Assembly (NCBI RefSeq): GCF_000471905.2
Contig: NW_006497023.1
Coordinates: 2,505,677 to 2,569,676 of the forward strand
Direction of reading: 5' to 3'
Origin: Amborella trichopoda
Taxonomy: Eukaryota > Streptophyta > Magnoliopsida > Amborellales > Amborellaceae
Length of the DNA stretch: 64,000 nucleotides
Part shown: positions 55,853-64,000 of the stretch, piece after piece
Position numbering within the stretch: position 1 is the stretch's first letter
Layout: the number at the start of each line of letters is the position of its first letter
Made by a program: the position numbers and the translations under genes
The notes under the pieces: model-generated
What the model saw: only the letters and a program-made list of their open reading frames with translations
Told to the model about the DNA's origin: nothing
Database searches by the model: none

Positions 55853-57163
55853 TATTTGAGGTCATTTTCCATCACTTGTATCCCCGGTACGAATAAAAAG
55901 AGAGCAGTTCGCGACCTAGGTTTGTAGGTACCAAAATGCATGTGGACTACGGAAGCTGTAGGTTAAAAAGCCCTGATCCGAATGTGAAATTTCAAAAAGT
56001 TACAAAATGGCCCAAGAAGGTTCAAGACTTTTCCAAAGGATCTCCTATGAACAACTGCCAAGTTTCGTCACAATCCGACGAGTTTAACGCAATGTAGACG
56101 ACAAAATAGTTTTGGAAATTATGCTTCTATAATGCTAAAAATAGACTCTGAACTACAACACCATTATCAGAGCATCAAATAGTCTCCATACCATTACTGT
56201 TAGATTCAAATCATTTGAAAACCCTCGGGTACTAATTTTCAACGCATTCAGCTACTTCTGGAGCAAGTTATGAACAAATTACCCAAAATGGGTAGGTCGT
56301 ACACTATTACGATGCACCCTCGGTGAACTAGTTTCCATTAATGGAAACTTTGGTTCTCAATTTCATGAGAAAACTTCATATAGCCCTATCTTCCTCAGCC
56401 CAGGTTGGATCAAGCCCAAATTTGGAGAGCATGTTCATCTTGTCCACCCGGTCGATTTGATATGTGGCACGCATGATGATAGAGCCCGAGCTAAGAGAAA
56501 TCGAAGAGAGAAGTTCTTCGGAAAGTTTCAAAATTAGATCGACCTCAAACCAGACCTATTACAAGCACGAGATTAAAGGTTTCATATGAGCCAAACTTCA
56601 CATGTGATGGATGGTCAGATTCGACACATGATGAGATTAAAGTTGCTGAAATTTCCAGCCATCGGAATCGAAACTCCAGCCAAAGTTTCCCAATTTGGAA
56701 AGTGATCGTTCGAGCACCAATTGAGCCATTCTTTTTGAAAAATGATCGTGGCAACATACTCATCATGGTATGACGAAGAAACTGGTGAAAAACACTGAGA
56801 AACGGGATGAATCCAAAATCTAGGGTCACATGTTTTCCCATGTTTTTACTGCGTCATGCTCTTAGCCCGAGAGTCCGATCCATGGCTCAAAAAGGATATC
56901 AAAATGATCATCTTCTTGAGTCGATCAAGAAAAGATTAATCTTTTAGCCGAATAAAGATCGGAAGGACCACGAGCAAATCTCGGAAGATCATGAAGATTG
57001 CATGGACACTACAGGCACTGATTTGAAATTTCACAGATTGTTGGTGCAGGGGCAGAATCATCATTTTGTCCCATTTTCTTAGAATTTATTTAATTCATTT
57101 AGTTGTTAATTTTCATCAATTAGGTTAGAATTTGGATATCCACCCATGTTTAGACCTAAAATC

Positions 57164-57171
57164 TATATAAA
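57164..57171 (+). promoter_or_regulatory. TATA box of Tat D LTR
   Basis: TATATAAA after a CCACCCATGTTTAGACC block, as in the other Tat LTRs. Confidence 0.7.
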
Positions 57172-57239
57172 CACGTGATGTGCTCATGTAAAAGACATTC
57201 TTTCATCAATTAAAAGTTCCCCTTTTTTGCTTGAGTTTT

Positions 57240-58150
57240 GGGTCACCACTTGGAGAGAGAGAGTAGAGAGAAAAGCTGGACGGGTACCCCTAGGCCTCAT
57301 TTTCTTTCCTCGTTTATTTCTCTCCCTCCTTTTCTTTCCTTTCTCTCTCTTCTTCTTTTCTTCCTCTTTCTCCTTCTTTCCTATCTCTCTCATTTTCTTT
57401 CCCTTCTCACTCTTCTTCTTTGCTTCCTCTCTTCTTCTTTCCTTTCTCTTTCTTCTTCCTTCCTTTCTCCCTCTTCTTCTTTCCTTTTTTTCTCTTCTTC
57501 TTTCTCTTTCTCTGTTCTCTCTCTCTATCTCTCTCTTCACAAGGGCAGCGATGTGAGCCTACCCTTTTTGGCGGGCTTCGCTGCAGTCTCTGTATTCTCT
57601 CTCTATCTCTCTCCTTTCACAGGGGCAATGACATGAGCCTACCCTTTTTGGCAGGCTTCGCTATTGCCCCTGAACTCTCTCTTTCCTCTCTCTACTTTCT
57701 CTCTCTTTCTTCATAGACGACAGCTAAGCCGCAGTCTGTGCGTTCTCGTCTCTTTTCCCTCTCTTCGTTTTCCTCCTCTCTTTTCACAGACGATAGCATG
57801 CCACCATATGTGTTCTCTCTCTCTCTCTTATTTCTTCATATATGGCAGCATGCCACCTTTTGCATTCTCTCTCTCTCTTCTTTCTTCATAGACGGTAGCA
57901 AGCTGCTTTTTATGTTCCCTCTCTCTCCTATTTCTTCACTAATGACAGTAAGCTGCCATCTGTCTTTTCTCTCTCTCTTTTCTTTCTTTGTAGACGACAA
58001 CAAGCTATCGTCAGTGCTTTCTCTCTCTTCTTTCTTGACAAATGGAAGCAAGTTGTTGTCTGTGTTCTCTCTCTCTCTTCTTTCTTCACAAACGGTAGCA
58101 ACCCTCCGTCTGTGTTCTTTCTCTCCCTCTCTTCACAGACGGCAGCAAGC
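57240..58150 (+). repeat. TC-rich tract and Tat D U5 array
   Basis: TC-rich from 57290. From about 57545 to 58150 there are about 10 units of 45-60 bp: a TC tract, then CACAGACGGCAGCAAGC-like cores. The cores are short imperfect inverted repeats (GACGGCAGC ... GCCGCAGTC). Confidence 0.75.
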
Positions 58151-58165
58151 CGCAGTCTATGTTCT

Positions 58166-59322
58166 TGTCCCTAACCTACCCCCTAATCCCTACCATCCCA
58201 AATCGGAGGGCGACAAAGTGAGGGATCGCGACAGCAGGTCACGTACGTCACTCAGGTGGGAGTGGCATCAACATATGTTATAAATGCTGAATCAAAGCAA
58301 ACCATGAGAAATAAATAAAACAAACTCCAAACACAACCATACAAGAAACTGGGTAAAATAAAACTGAAACTTATATTATTACATAAACAACTTGGAGTAA
58401 TACAATTGTTCAGGGCACCTATGGCCTGGTACATAACATCTAACTTCAATACAGATAAAAACAAGGCCCATAGCCACAAAACACATAGAAGTAAAAGATC
58501 TCCTTGGCAGGAACAAGTCTTCATCGACACTAGCTGTTCTTGACCTGTAGCTTCTACTTTGATGAGAAAATGGTGCTCCTAACCCCTTCTTGCATAGTCT
58601 CCTCAAGCTTCCCTTGGTGAGCAGTAATGAGGCAACAATGGGTAAGGGACTTGAGAGTTAGCTCTAGTGAGAAATAAAAAATGAGAGAGTGTGAGTGGAA
58701 ATGGCGTGAGGGAGTGGGAGAAGGCTTCAGTACTTCCTTGGGTAGCAGTTGGCAACCTAAAGTTGACAAGTGGCAAACAATCCCCTTGCAGCTGGACAAG
58801 TGGCAAACACTGACCACGCACGACAGTGCTACACACGGCAATTCACACAGCTGGTGCTGCCTCTCTCACTGTCTTCACAGTCGGTGCTGCCTCTCTCTTC
58901 TTCACAGTCGGCACTGACTCTCTCTCTTCTTCACAGCCGGTGTTGACTCTCTCTCTTCTTCACAACCAATGCTAGCTCTCTCTCTCTCTCTTCACAGTCA
59001 ATGCTGGCTCTTTCCCTCTCTCTTCACAGTCGGTGCTAGCTCTCTCTTCTTCACAGTCGATGCTAACATTCTTTCTCTTCACGGGCAGTGTTCGCTCTTT
59101 CGCTCTCTCTTCACAGCCAACATTGGATCCTCTCTCTCTTCACTACCGGCACTAACTCTCTCTCTTCTTCACAGTCAACACTGGCTCTCTCTCTCTTCTT
59201 CACTGCTGGTGCTGGCTCTCTCTCTCTCTTCACAGTCAGCGTTGGCTTTTTCTCTCTCTCTTCTTCACAGCCTGCATGTCTTTTCCTTTTCTCTGACTTA
59301 GGAAAAATCTTGGGTCGTTACA
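58166..59322 (-). mobile_element. Gypsy-3 3' LTR (short form)
   Basis: Minus strand TGTAACGACCC to GGTTAGGGACA. The first about 770 bp match the array, GTACTGAAGCCT core (58722-58732) and exon-like part of the long LTRs. At 58554/58553 it passes directly to AAGCTACAGG, which in solo-2 follows the acceptor-like TTAG. The 2-kb repeat and hairpin region is absent. The tail (GGTTTGCTTTGATTCAGC, CACTCCCACCTGAGTGAC) matches the other LTR ends. Confidence 0.88.
58840..59290 (-). repeat. About 29-bp purine-rich array, Gypsy-3 LTR
   Basis: About 14 units of 27-35 bp; on the plus strand CTCTCTCTTCTTCACAG plus a CCGGTGTTGA-like core, so purine-rich in the sense of the element. Same unit size and layout as the Gypsy-2 array. 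Confidence 0.88.
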
Positions 59323-59326
59323 TCAG

Positions 59327-59343
59327 CCCCCCCCCCCCCCCCC
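59327..59343 (-). other. Polypurine tract of Gypsy-3 with G17 run
   Basis: Seventeen consecutive G on the minus strand, followed by CTGA and the LTR. The equivalents in Gypsy-1 and Gypsy-2 have seven G. Confidence 0.85.
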
Positions 59344-59399
59344 AAGAAGGGATGTTGTCCTCAAAATCTTACCTTGAATAACTGGCGGTACTTATTTCG

Positions 59400-60410
59400 A
59401 ATTTCATCTTACCGGTCCCAAGTTGATTCTCCTGGTGAATGGTGTTGCCACAAAGCAGGAACCAGAGGGATTTCTTTGTTACGTAATACTTGTACCCTCC
59501 GATCCAAAATTTCTATTGGTTGCTCAATGTAAGACAAGTATTCCCGGACCTGAATTGGTTCGTACCTTGTAACATGGGACGGGTCAAGCAGATACTTCCT
59601 TAATAAGGACACAGGAAAAACATTATGAACTTTTACCAGTTCAAGTGGTAGGGAATGTCGATAGGCCATACGCCCAATTTTTTCCAGAATTTTAAAAGGC
59701 CTAATGAAATGTGGGCTTAGTTTCCCTTTCTTACCAAACCTCATAATGCCCTTCGTTGGTGACACCTTCAAGAAAAACCGGCCGCCCGCTTCAAACTTAA
59801 GGTCACTTCTTATGTTATCGACATAGCCCTTTTGCCTACTCTGAGCTATCTTGAGCCTTTCCATAATTAAGGCAATATTTTTCGAGGTCTCTTGGACAAT
59901 CTCCGGCCCCAAAAGCCTTCTTTCATCGACTTCATCCCAACAGATTAGGGATCTGTGCTTTCTCCCATATAGGGCCTCGAAAGGCGCCATCTGTATACTG
60001 ACTTGGAAGCTGTTATTATAACCAGATTCTATCAGGGGTAAATGGTTATCCCAGCTTCCCTTAAAATCAGTTACATAAGCCCGTAACATATCTTCCAGAG
60101 TTTTAATGGTTCGCTCTGATTGTCCATCGATTTTGGGGTGAAAAGAAATATTAAAAGTAAGTCTTGTCCCCAAGGCTAACTATGAACTTGTCCAAAACCT
60201 TGAATTAAACCTAGTGTCCTTATCAAACACGATGTTGGCCGGTATACCGTGCAACCTGACGATCTCCTTGATATATAATTGGGCCAGTTTATCTAAGGTG
60301 TAAGTGGTGCAAATTGGTAGAAAATGTGCAGCCTTGGTCAATCGGTCCAAAATGACCCAAATACTGTCATGCCCTGTATTCGTCTTAGGTAAGCTCGACA
60401 CAAAATCCAT
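59400..60410 (-). pseudogene. Gypsy-3 integrase core and chromodomain-like tail
   Basis: Two blocks in one frame separated by a stop at 60177-60179: MDFVSSLPKTNTGHDSIWVI ... IVFDKDTRFNSRFW and MGTRLTFNISFHPKIDGQSE ... LEDML. The D, D and E of the catalytic triad are all present. [40 protein letters not shown] and a C-terminal YIEQPIEILDRRVQVLRNKE ... ESTWDR follow. The 254-codon C-terminal block is the longest clean coding stretch among the three chromoviruses. Confidence 0.87.
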
Positions 60411-60795
60411 GGTAATATTCTCCCACTTCCATTAAGGCATGTGTAAGGGCTGTAATAATTCGGCGGGCCTCTGGTGCTCAGCTTTCACCTGTTGGCACTT
60501 TAAAACTTAGAAACAAATAGGGCCAGTTCCTTCTTCATGACATTCCAACATGATGTCCTTTCAAGTATTGATACATCTTAGTACTCCTGGGGTGAACAGA
60601 ATAACGGGAGCGATGTGCTTCCTCTAGAACAGCCCCCGTTATATCCTCATCCTTCGGAACACAGACTCGACCTTTGAATCTTAACAAGCCATCACTACTC
60701 ACAGAGAAACCATCCTTCTTTTCTGATTTCATTTCTCTCTGAATTTTTATAAGCTGGGGATCTTTCTCTTGTGTTAAGCGAATTTGTTGGAAGAG
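60411..60795 (-). pseudogene. Gypsy-3 integrase zinc domain
   Basis: EAHRSRYSVHPRSTKMYQYL (the usual H.....H spacing, with H to R at HRSRY for HRSHY) and then a shift; CQQVKAEHQRPAELLQP is read in another frame near 60430-60500. RNase H-integrase linker 60535-60795. Confidence 0.75.
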
Positions 60796-61330
60796 TCAGG
60801 ATTCTACTCTTATCCCGGCAGTAATTCCTATCTCACTACCCATAGGTAAAGTTGGACACCAATTTACGACATCTTTTAACGTCTTCATCTCTTGAATCAT
60901 CAAATATGCCATCGATACGAGGGACTTTCTGCTTAAAGCATCTGCTTCGACATTAGTCTTGCCCAGCTGGTAGTCAATAGTACAATCGTACTCATTTGAT
61001 AGATCCATCCATCTTCTTTGCCACATATTTAACTCCTTCTGAGAGAATAGATACTTCAGGCTCTTATGATCTGTAAACATCTTAAATTGGGCCCTCGTAG
61101 AGGTAGTGTCTCTAGATTTTTAAAGCGAATACTACTGCCACAAGTTCCAAATCATAGGTTGGATAATTTTTCTCATACGGCTTTAATTTTCTGGAGGCAT
61201 ACGCAATAACTTTTCCACTCAACATAAGTACACCCCCGAGTCCTTTATGAGAGGCATCGGTAAAGACTACAATGTCCTCATTCCCTTCAGGTAGAGTTAG
61301 AACCGGGGATGTGGTCAATCTTTTCTTCAA
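60796..61330 (-). pseudogene. Gypsy-3 RNase H
   Basis: [40 protein letters not shown], then after a shift [37 protein letters not shown] and [11 protein letters not shown]. The core acidic residues are kept. Confidence 0.85.
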
Positions 61331-62215
61331 TCTTGAAAGCTCCCCTCACAATTATCCGACCACACAAATTTCACATTCTTCTGGGTCAGACGAGCCAGAG
61401 GAAGTGCTATCTTCGAGAAGCCTTCCACAAATTGCCTGTAGTATCATGCCAACCCCAGAAAACTCTGAACCTTGGTTATGTTTGTCATCCTTCCCCATTT
61501 AAGCACAACTTCAATCTTAGAAGGGTTGACCGCGATCCCGTCTTTAGTAATGATATGCCCCAAGAAGGTCACACTGGGAAGCTAGAATTCACTTTTACTC
61601 AACTTGGCATACAATTTCTCCGACTTTAGAGTTTCAAGGACCATTCTCAGGTGCTAGTCATGTTCTTCCAAATTCTTTGAATACACCAAAATATCACCAA
61701 TGAAGACCACAACAAAATTATCCATCAAAGGTCGGAACACTCTATTCATTAGGTCCTTGAAAGCAGCTGGGGCATTAGTTAAACTGAATGGCATTACTAG
61801 AAACTAATAATGGCCATAACGGGTTCTAAATGCAGTCTTGGAAATATCTTCTTCCTTGACCTATAATTGGTGATAACCCGATCGAATATCGATCTTTAAA
61901 AATATTTGGGCCCCTTGCAACTGATAAAAAAGGTCATCAATTCTGGGTAAGGGATACTTGTTTTTCACTGTAACCCAATTTAATTGCCTGTAATCAATAC
62001 AAAGTCTCAGGGATCCATCGTTCTTTTTCACAAACAAGACTGGTGCATCCTAAGGTCGAATGAACCCCTTATCCAACAGTTCCTGTAATTGTCCATTCAA
62101 CTCTTTCAATTCTACTGGGGCCATCCTATAAGGGTCTTTAGAGATGGGAACAGTACTTGGGGCCACATCTACTTCAAACTCTATCTCTCTCATTGGAGGC
62201 AAAGAGGCTTATTCT
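61331..62215 (-). pseudogene. Gypsy-3 reverse transcriptase
   Basis: N-terminal [41 protein letters not shown] and KNKYP; palm motif [20 protein letters not shown]; catalytic box FIGD (61704-61693), where FIDD is expected; then QSFLGLA. This is the only one of the three with a nearly complete RT N-terminus in readable frames. Stops at about 62052 and 61808. Confidence 0.85.
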
Positions 62216-62753
62216 TCATGGAACACTTCTGAGTATTCTCGTACCACTAGAATGTCTTCTAACTTAGATTGGACATACTACATAAGCTAAATACCCCACA
62301 TCTTTTAGCCAAAAGGCGGGAAGCTTGAAGCGCTGAAATGAGATGTAGGGGAGAAACGTCGACAGTGCCGACAAGGTGTAATTCAGATTGTTAAGGGCGC
62401 CTAATGGCCACAGTCTTATCATCGAAGTTACTAGTAGCCTGATGGTTAGATAACCAGTCCATACCCAGAATAACATCAAAATCCTGAGTATTTAAAAATA
62501 TTTATTCTGCGGGTAAGACACATCCTTCTACAAGGACTTCATATTGCTTAAATACCTTATCAGTTTCTATAAAATCTCCCACCGGTGTGTGCACTACTAG
62601 AGTATAATTAAGACATGCAGGTTTATCATTTAGGTGACATGTAAAATGTAGTGCAACAAAAGAGTGAGAGGAAACAAGGTTAATTAAGATTTTTGCTTCT
62701 CCACCATAGATAAAAAGCGTACCTCTTATCACCAAGGTAGATACATTGGCCTC
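62216..62753 (-). pseudogene. Gypsy-3 protease
   Basis: ILINLVSSHSFVALHF (codon 62681-62679): the catalytic Asp is Asn and the Gly is Val. LNYTLVVHTPVGDFIETDKV follows. After a shift the text DFDVILGMDWLS is readable near 62440-62490, then GYLAYVV near 62280. Confidence 0.8.
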
Positions 62754-63714
62754 TTATTCTATCAACGCAAACACCCAACCTTGAGCCCTTGGTCGGTCCA
62801 CCGGCTTTATCATGGGGTAGTCTCGGATCCAGTGGCTAGGCTTGCCACACTTAAGGCACTTGTTCAGGTTCTTGTAACACTCAGTCTCAATGTGATTACC
62901 CATTCCACGGTATGTACACACAGGGCGTTGGTTGTCCCCTTTATTGCCTGGTAAGGTCCCCTGAGTCCTCAGATTACCCTGGTAGGGTCTTCCTTCAAAA
63001 TCTCTCTTCGTGGTAAGCCGAATTGTCTTCCCAACATTTCCTGACCGGGCGGGTCTCGCCTTTCCTTCCTTTCTCAAGCGATACTCTTCACATTACCTTT
63101 CAATTTTCATCATGAGGTCTACCAAAGGGGCATACAACTTAAGATTGGCAGCTAACACCCTTCCTCTGATGTCTGATAGCACACCCCTCTTGAATTTACT
63201 TGCCTTTCGTGCCTCTGTATTGATGGTGTGAGGCGCATAGCGAGAAAGCTCTGCAAACTTGGCCGCATACTGCTCGACTGTTAATCTCCCCTGTGGGTGT
63301 TCAATAAACTCAACTTATTTTGTTTCCCTGATAGACTCAGGAAAGTATTTCTCATCAAACGCCACCAGGAAATTGTTCCACGTGGCTTCAGTCCATGATT
63401 CCCTCTAGAACTGCACTAAATTCCACCAATATTCTGCCTCCCCTTCCAGCATGAAGGCTCCTAGTCTAACTTTCTATTCCTCTGAGCACTGCAACACTTC
63501 TAGAATCTTCTCCATCGGTCTCTTCCATTTCGTTTTTCGACACCCCCATGCCTTGAGAATGCAATAGGTACCAACCTCCTGAATCTTTTGATTAACTCAC
63601 TGTCTGCTAGGTTTAAGGCAAGGGTGGATGGGCCTCAAGTGTCCTAAAGAGTTCTCTAAATGCTTCAGTGTTCACATTGTTGGTGCTTGCTTTATTAGCA
63701 CAAGTCCTTATCAT
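62754..63714 (-). pseudogene. Gypsy-3 gag
   Basis: The ATG at 63714 (MIRTCANKASTNNVNTEAFR) aligns with the Gypsy-1 and Gypsy-2 starts. The middle (EAEYWWNL, FDEKYFPES, TVEQYAAKFAELSRYAP) is broken by stops. Zinc knuckles: CTYRGMGNHIETEC (62918-62877) with the second Cys changed to Arg, and CLKCGKPSHWIRDY (62858-62817) with the last Cys changed to Tyr. Confidence 0.82.
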
Positions 63715-63810
63715 CCTTTCTTCAACCTAACACAGAAACACTCAATCACTAATCCATCAAGAAACTGCCCTAAGGACACTTCTAAGGCTCCCTAGGCCAA
63801 GAATCCTATC

Positions 63811-63828
63811 CTGGTTGCTGTGATACCA
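63811..63828 (-). other. Primer-binding site of Gypsy-3
   Basis: Minus strand TGGTATCACAGCAACCAG, four bases (ATTA) from the LTR end GTCATGATA. Initiator-Met type with one change (CAGAG to CACAG). Confidence 0.87.
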
Positions 63829-63832
63829 TAAT

Positions 63833-64000
63833 TATCATGACCCCACCCCCTGACCCCTGCCTTCCCAAACCGGATGGCGACAGAGTGCAGGATCGTGACT
63901 GGAGGTCACGTACGTTACTTAGGTGAGAGTGCATCAACATGTGTTATAAATGCGAAATCAAAGCAAACCACGAGAAATAAATAAAACAAAGTCCGAACAC
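63833..64000 (-). mobile_element. Gypsy-3 5' LTR, 3' end only
   Basis: Matches the end of the 3' LTR (58166-58335), including ATAAATAAAACAAA and CACTCTCACCTAAGTAAC. The rest lies beyond the window. Confidence 0.88.

Larger units (their letters stand above)
54885..58165 (+). mobile_element. Tat D: short internally deleted Tat-like element
   Basis: LTR end (54885-55005), TGGCGACTC primer site, one gag-leader ORF of about 250 codons, a purine stretch, then a Tat-type LTR (55853-58165) truncated by Gypsy-3. The internal part is only about 0.85 kb. It shares the TAWGS segment with Tat B gag and the U3-TATA block with Tat LTRs. The LTR end here does not resemble the Tat A/B end, so it may be a different subfamily or a junction of two elements. 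Confidence 0.65.
55853..58165 (+). mobile_element. Tat D LTR, 3' end truncated by Gypsy-3
   Basis: Collinear with 7017-9150 in Tat A: ACTTGTATCC...AATAAAAAGAGAGCAG, the CCGACGAGTTTAACGCAATG block, a TATATAAA box (57164-57171), the CACTTGGAGAGAGAG block, TC tract and U5 array. The array stops at 58165 where Gypsy-3 begins. Confidence 0.7.
58166..64000 (-). mobile_element. Gypsy-3: Tekay/Del-like chromovirus with short LTRs
   Basis: On the minus strand: 5' LTR from beyond 64000 to 63833, primer site 63828-63811, gag from 63714, protease, RT, RNase H, integrase with chromodomain-like tail, polypurine tract 59343-59323, 3' LTR 59322-58166. LTR length is 1157 bp, against 3.0-3.6 kb in the relatives. 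Coding regions are the best preserved of the three but still carry stops, shifts and active-site changes. Confidence 0.9.

Noticed and set aside
57227..58283. Hydrophobic or Arg/Glu-rich frames of 100-181 codons in TC-rich DNA (also 8353-8673, 9078-9379, 19120-19494)
   Set aside because: Composition follows from TCT/CTC tracts; they lie in the U5 part of Tat LTRs and are not conserved between LTR copies.
1..64000. tRNA, rRNA, other host RNA genes and intact host protein genes
   Set aside because: No cloverleaf with A and B boxes, no rRNA-like stretch and no multi-exon host gene could be recognised; nearly every interval is accounted for by a retroelement.

Overview
This is repeat-rich plant nuclear DNA made almost entirely of nested, decayed Ty3/gypsy LTR retrotransposons. 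I see no intact host protein-coding gene, tRNA, rRNA or CRISPR array. The plant origin is supported by initiator-Met-tRNA-type primer sites followed by gag-protease-RT-RNaseH-integrase with a C-terminal chromodomain-like tail (Tekay/Del-type chromovirus), by Tat/Ogre-type elements with a TGGCGACTC primer site and a DGGSA protease, and by an antisense ORF with a plant mobile domain (PMD). Every long reading frame has stops, frameshifts or lost catalytic residues. The species cannot be named from the sequence.

Layout. (1) 1-9984: 3' part of a Tat element (Tat A): antisense PMD ORF, about 4 kb of repeat-rich 3' non-coding DNA, then its 3' LTR. (2) 9985-15130: a Tat LTR on the minus strand (Tat C), split by a solo gypsy LTR (solo-1, 11631-14593). 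(3) 15131-54884: chromovirus Gypsy-2. Its 5' LTR is cut by a 29.8-kb insertion, Tat B (17709-47490), flanked by TTGGT/GTGGT. Tat B is itself interrupted by solo-2 (23495-26899, perfect GAAGG duplications) inside gag and by the full-length chromovirus Gypsy-1 (33035-44590) inside its 3' LTR. (4) 54885-58165: a small internally deleted Tat (Tat D). (5) 58166-64000: chromovirus Gypsy-3 on the minus strand, with a short 1.16-kb LTR and its 5' LTR running off the window.

The most interesting signal is inside the long chromovirus LTRs rather than in the coding regions. All five long LTRs (six sequence copies) share one architecture: a short purine-rich array near the start, a TTAAGCC-like core, a TC-rich stretch, a strict AG/GTAAGT donor-like site, about 2 kb of layered repeats (roughly 190-bp modules, short AT-rich arrays, hairpin arrays), and a branch/pyrimidine/TAG acceptor-like site. 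The hairpins show compensatory base changes between families. The short Gypsy-3 LTR lacks almost exactly the 2 kb between the donor-like and acceptor-like sites, as expected if an LTR intron had been lost by reverse transcription of a spliced RNA. This is inference from sequence alone.
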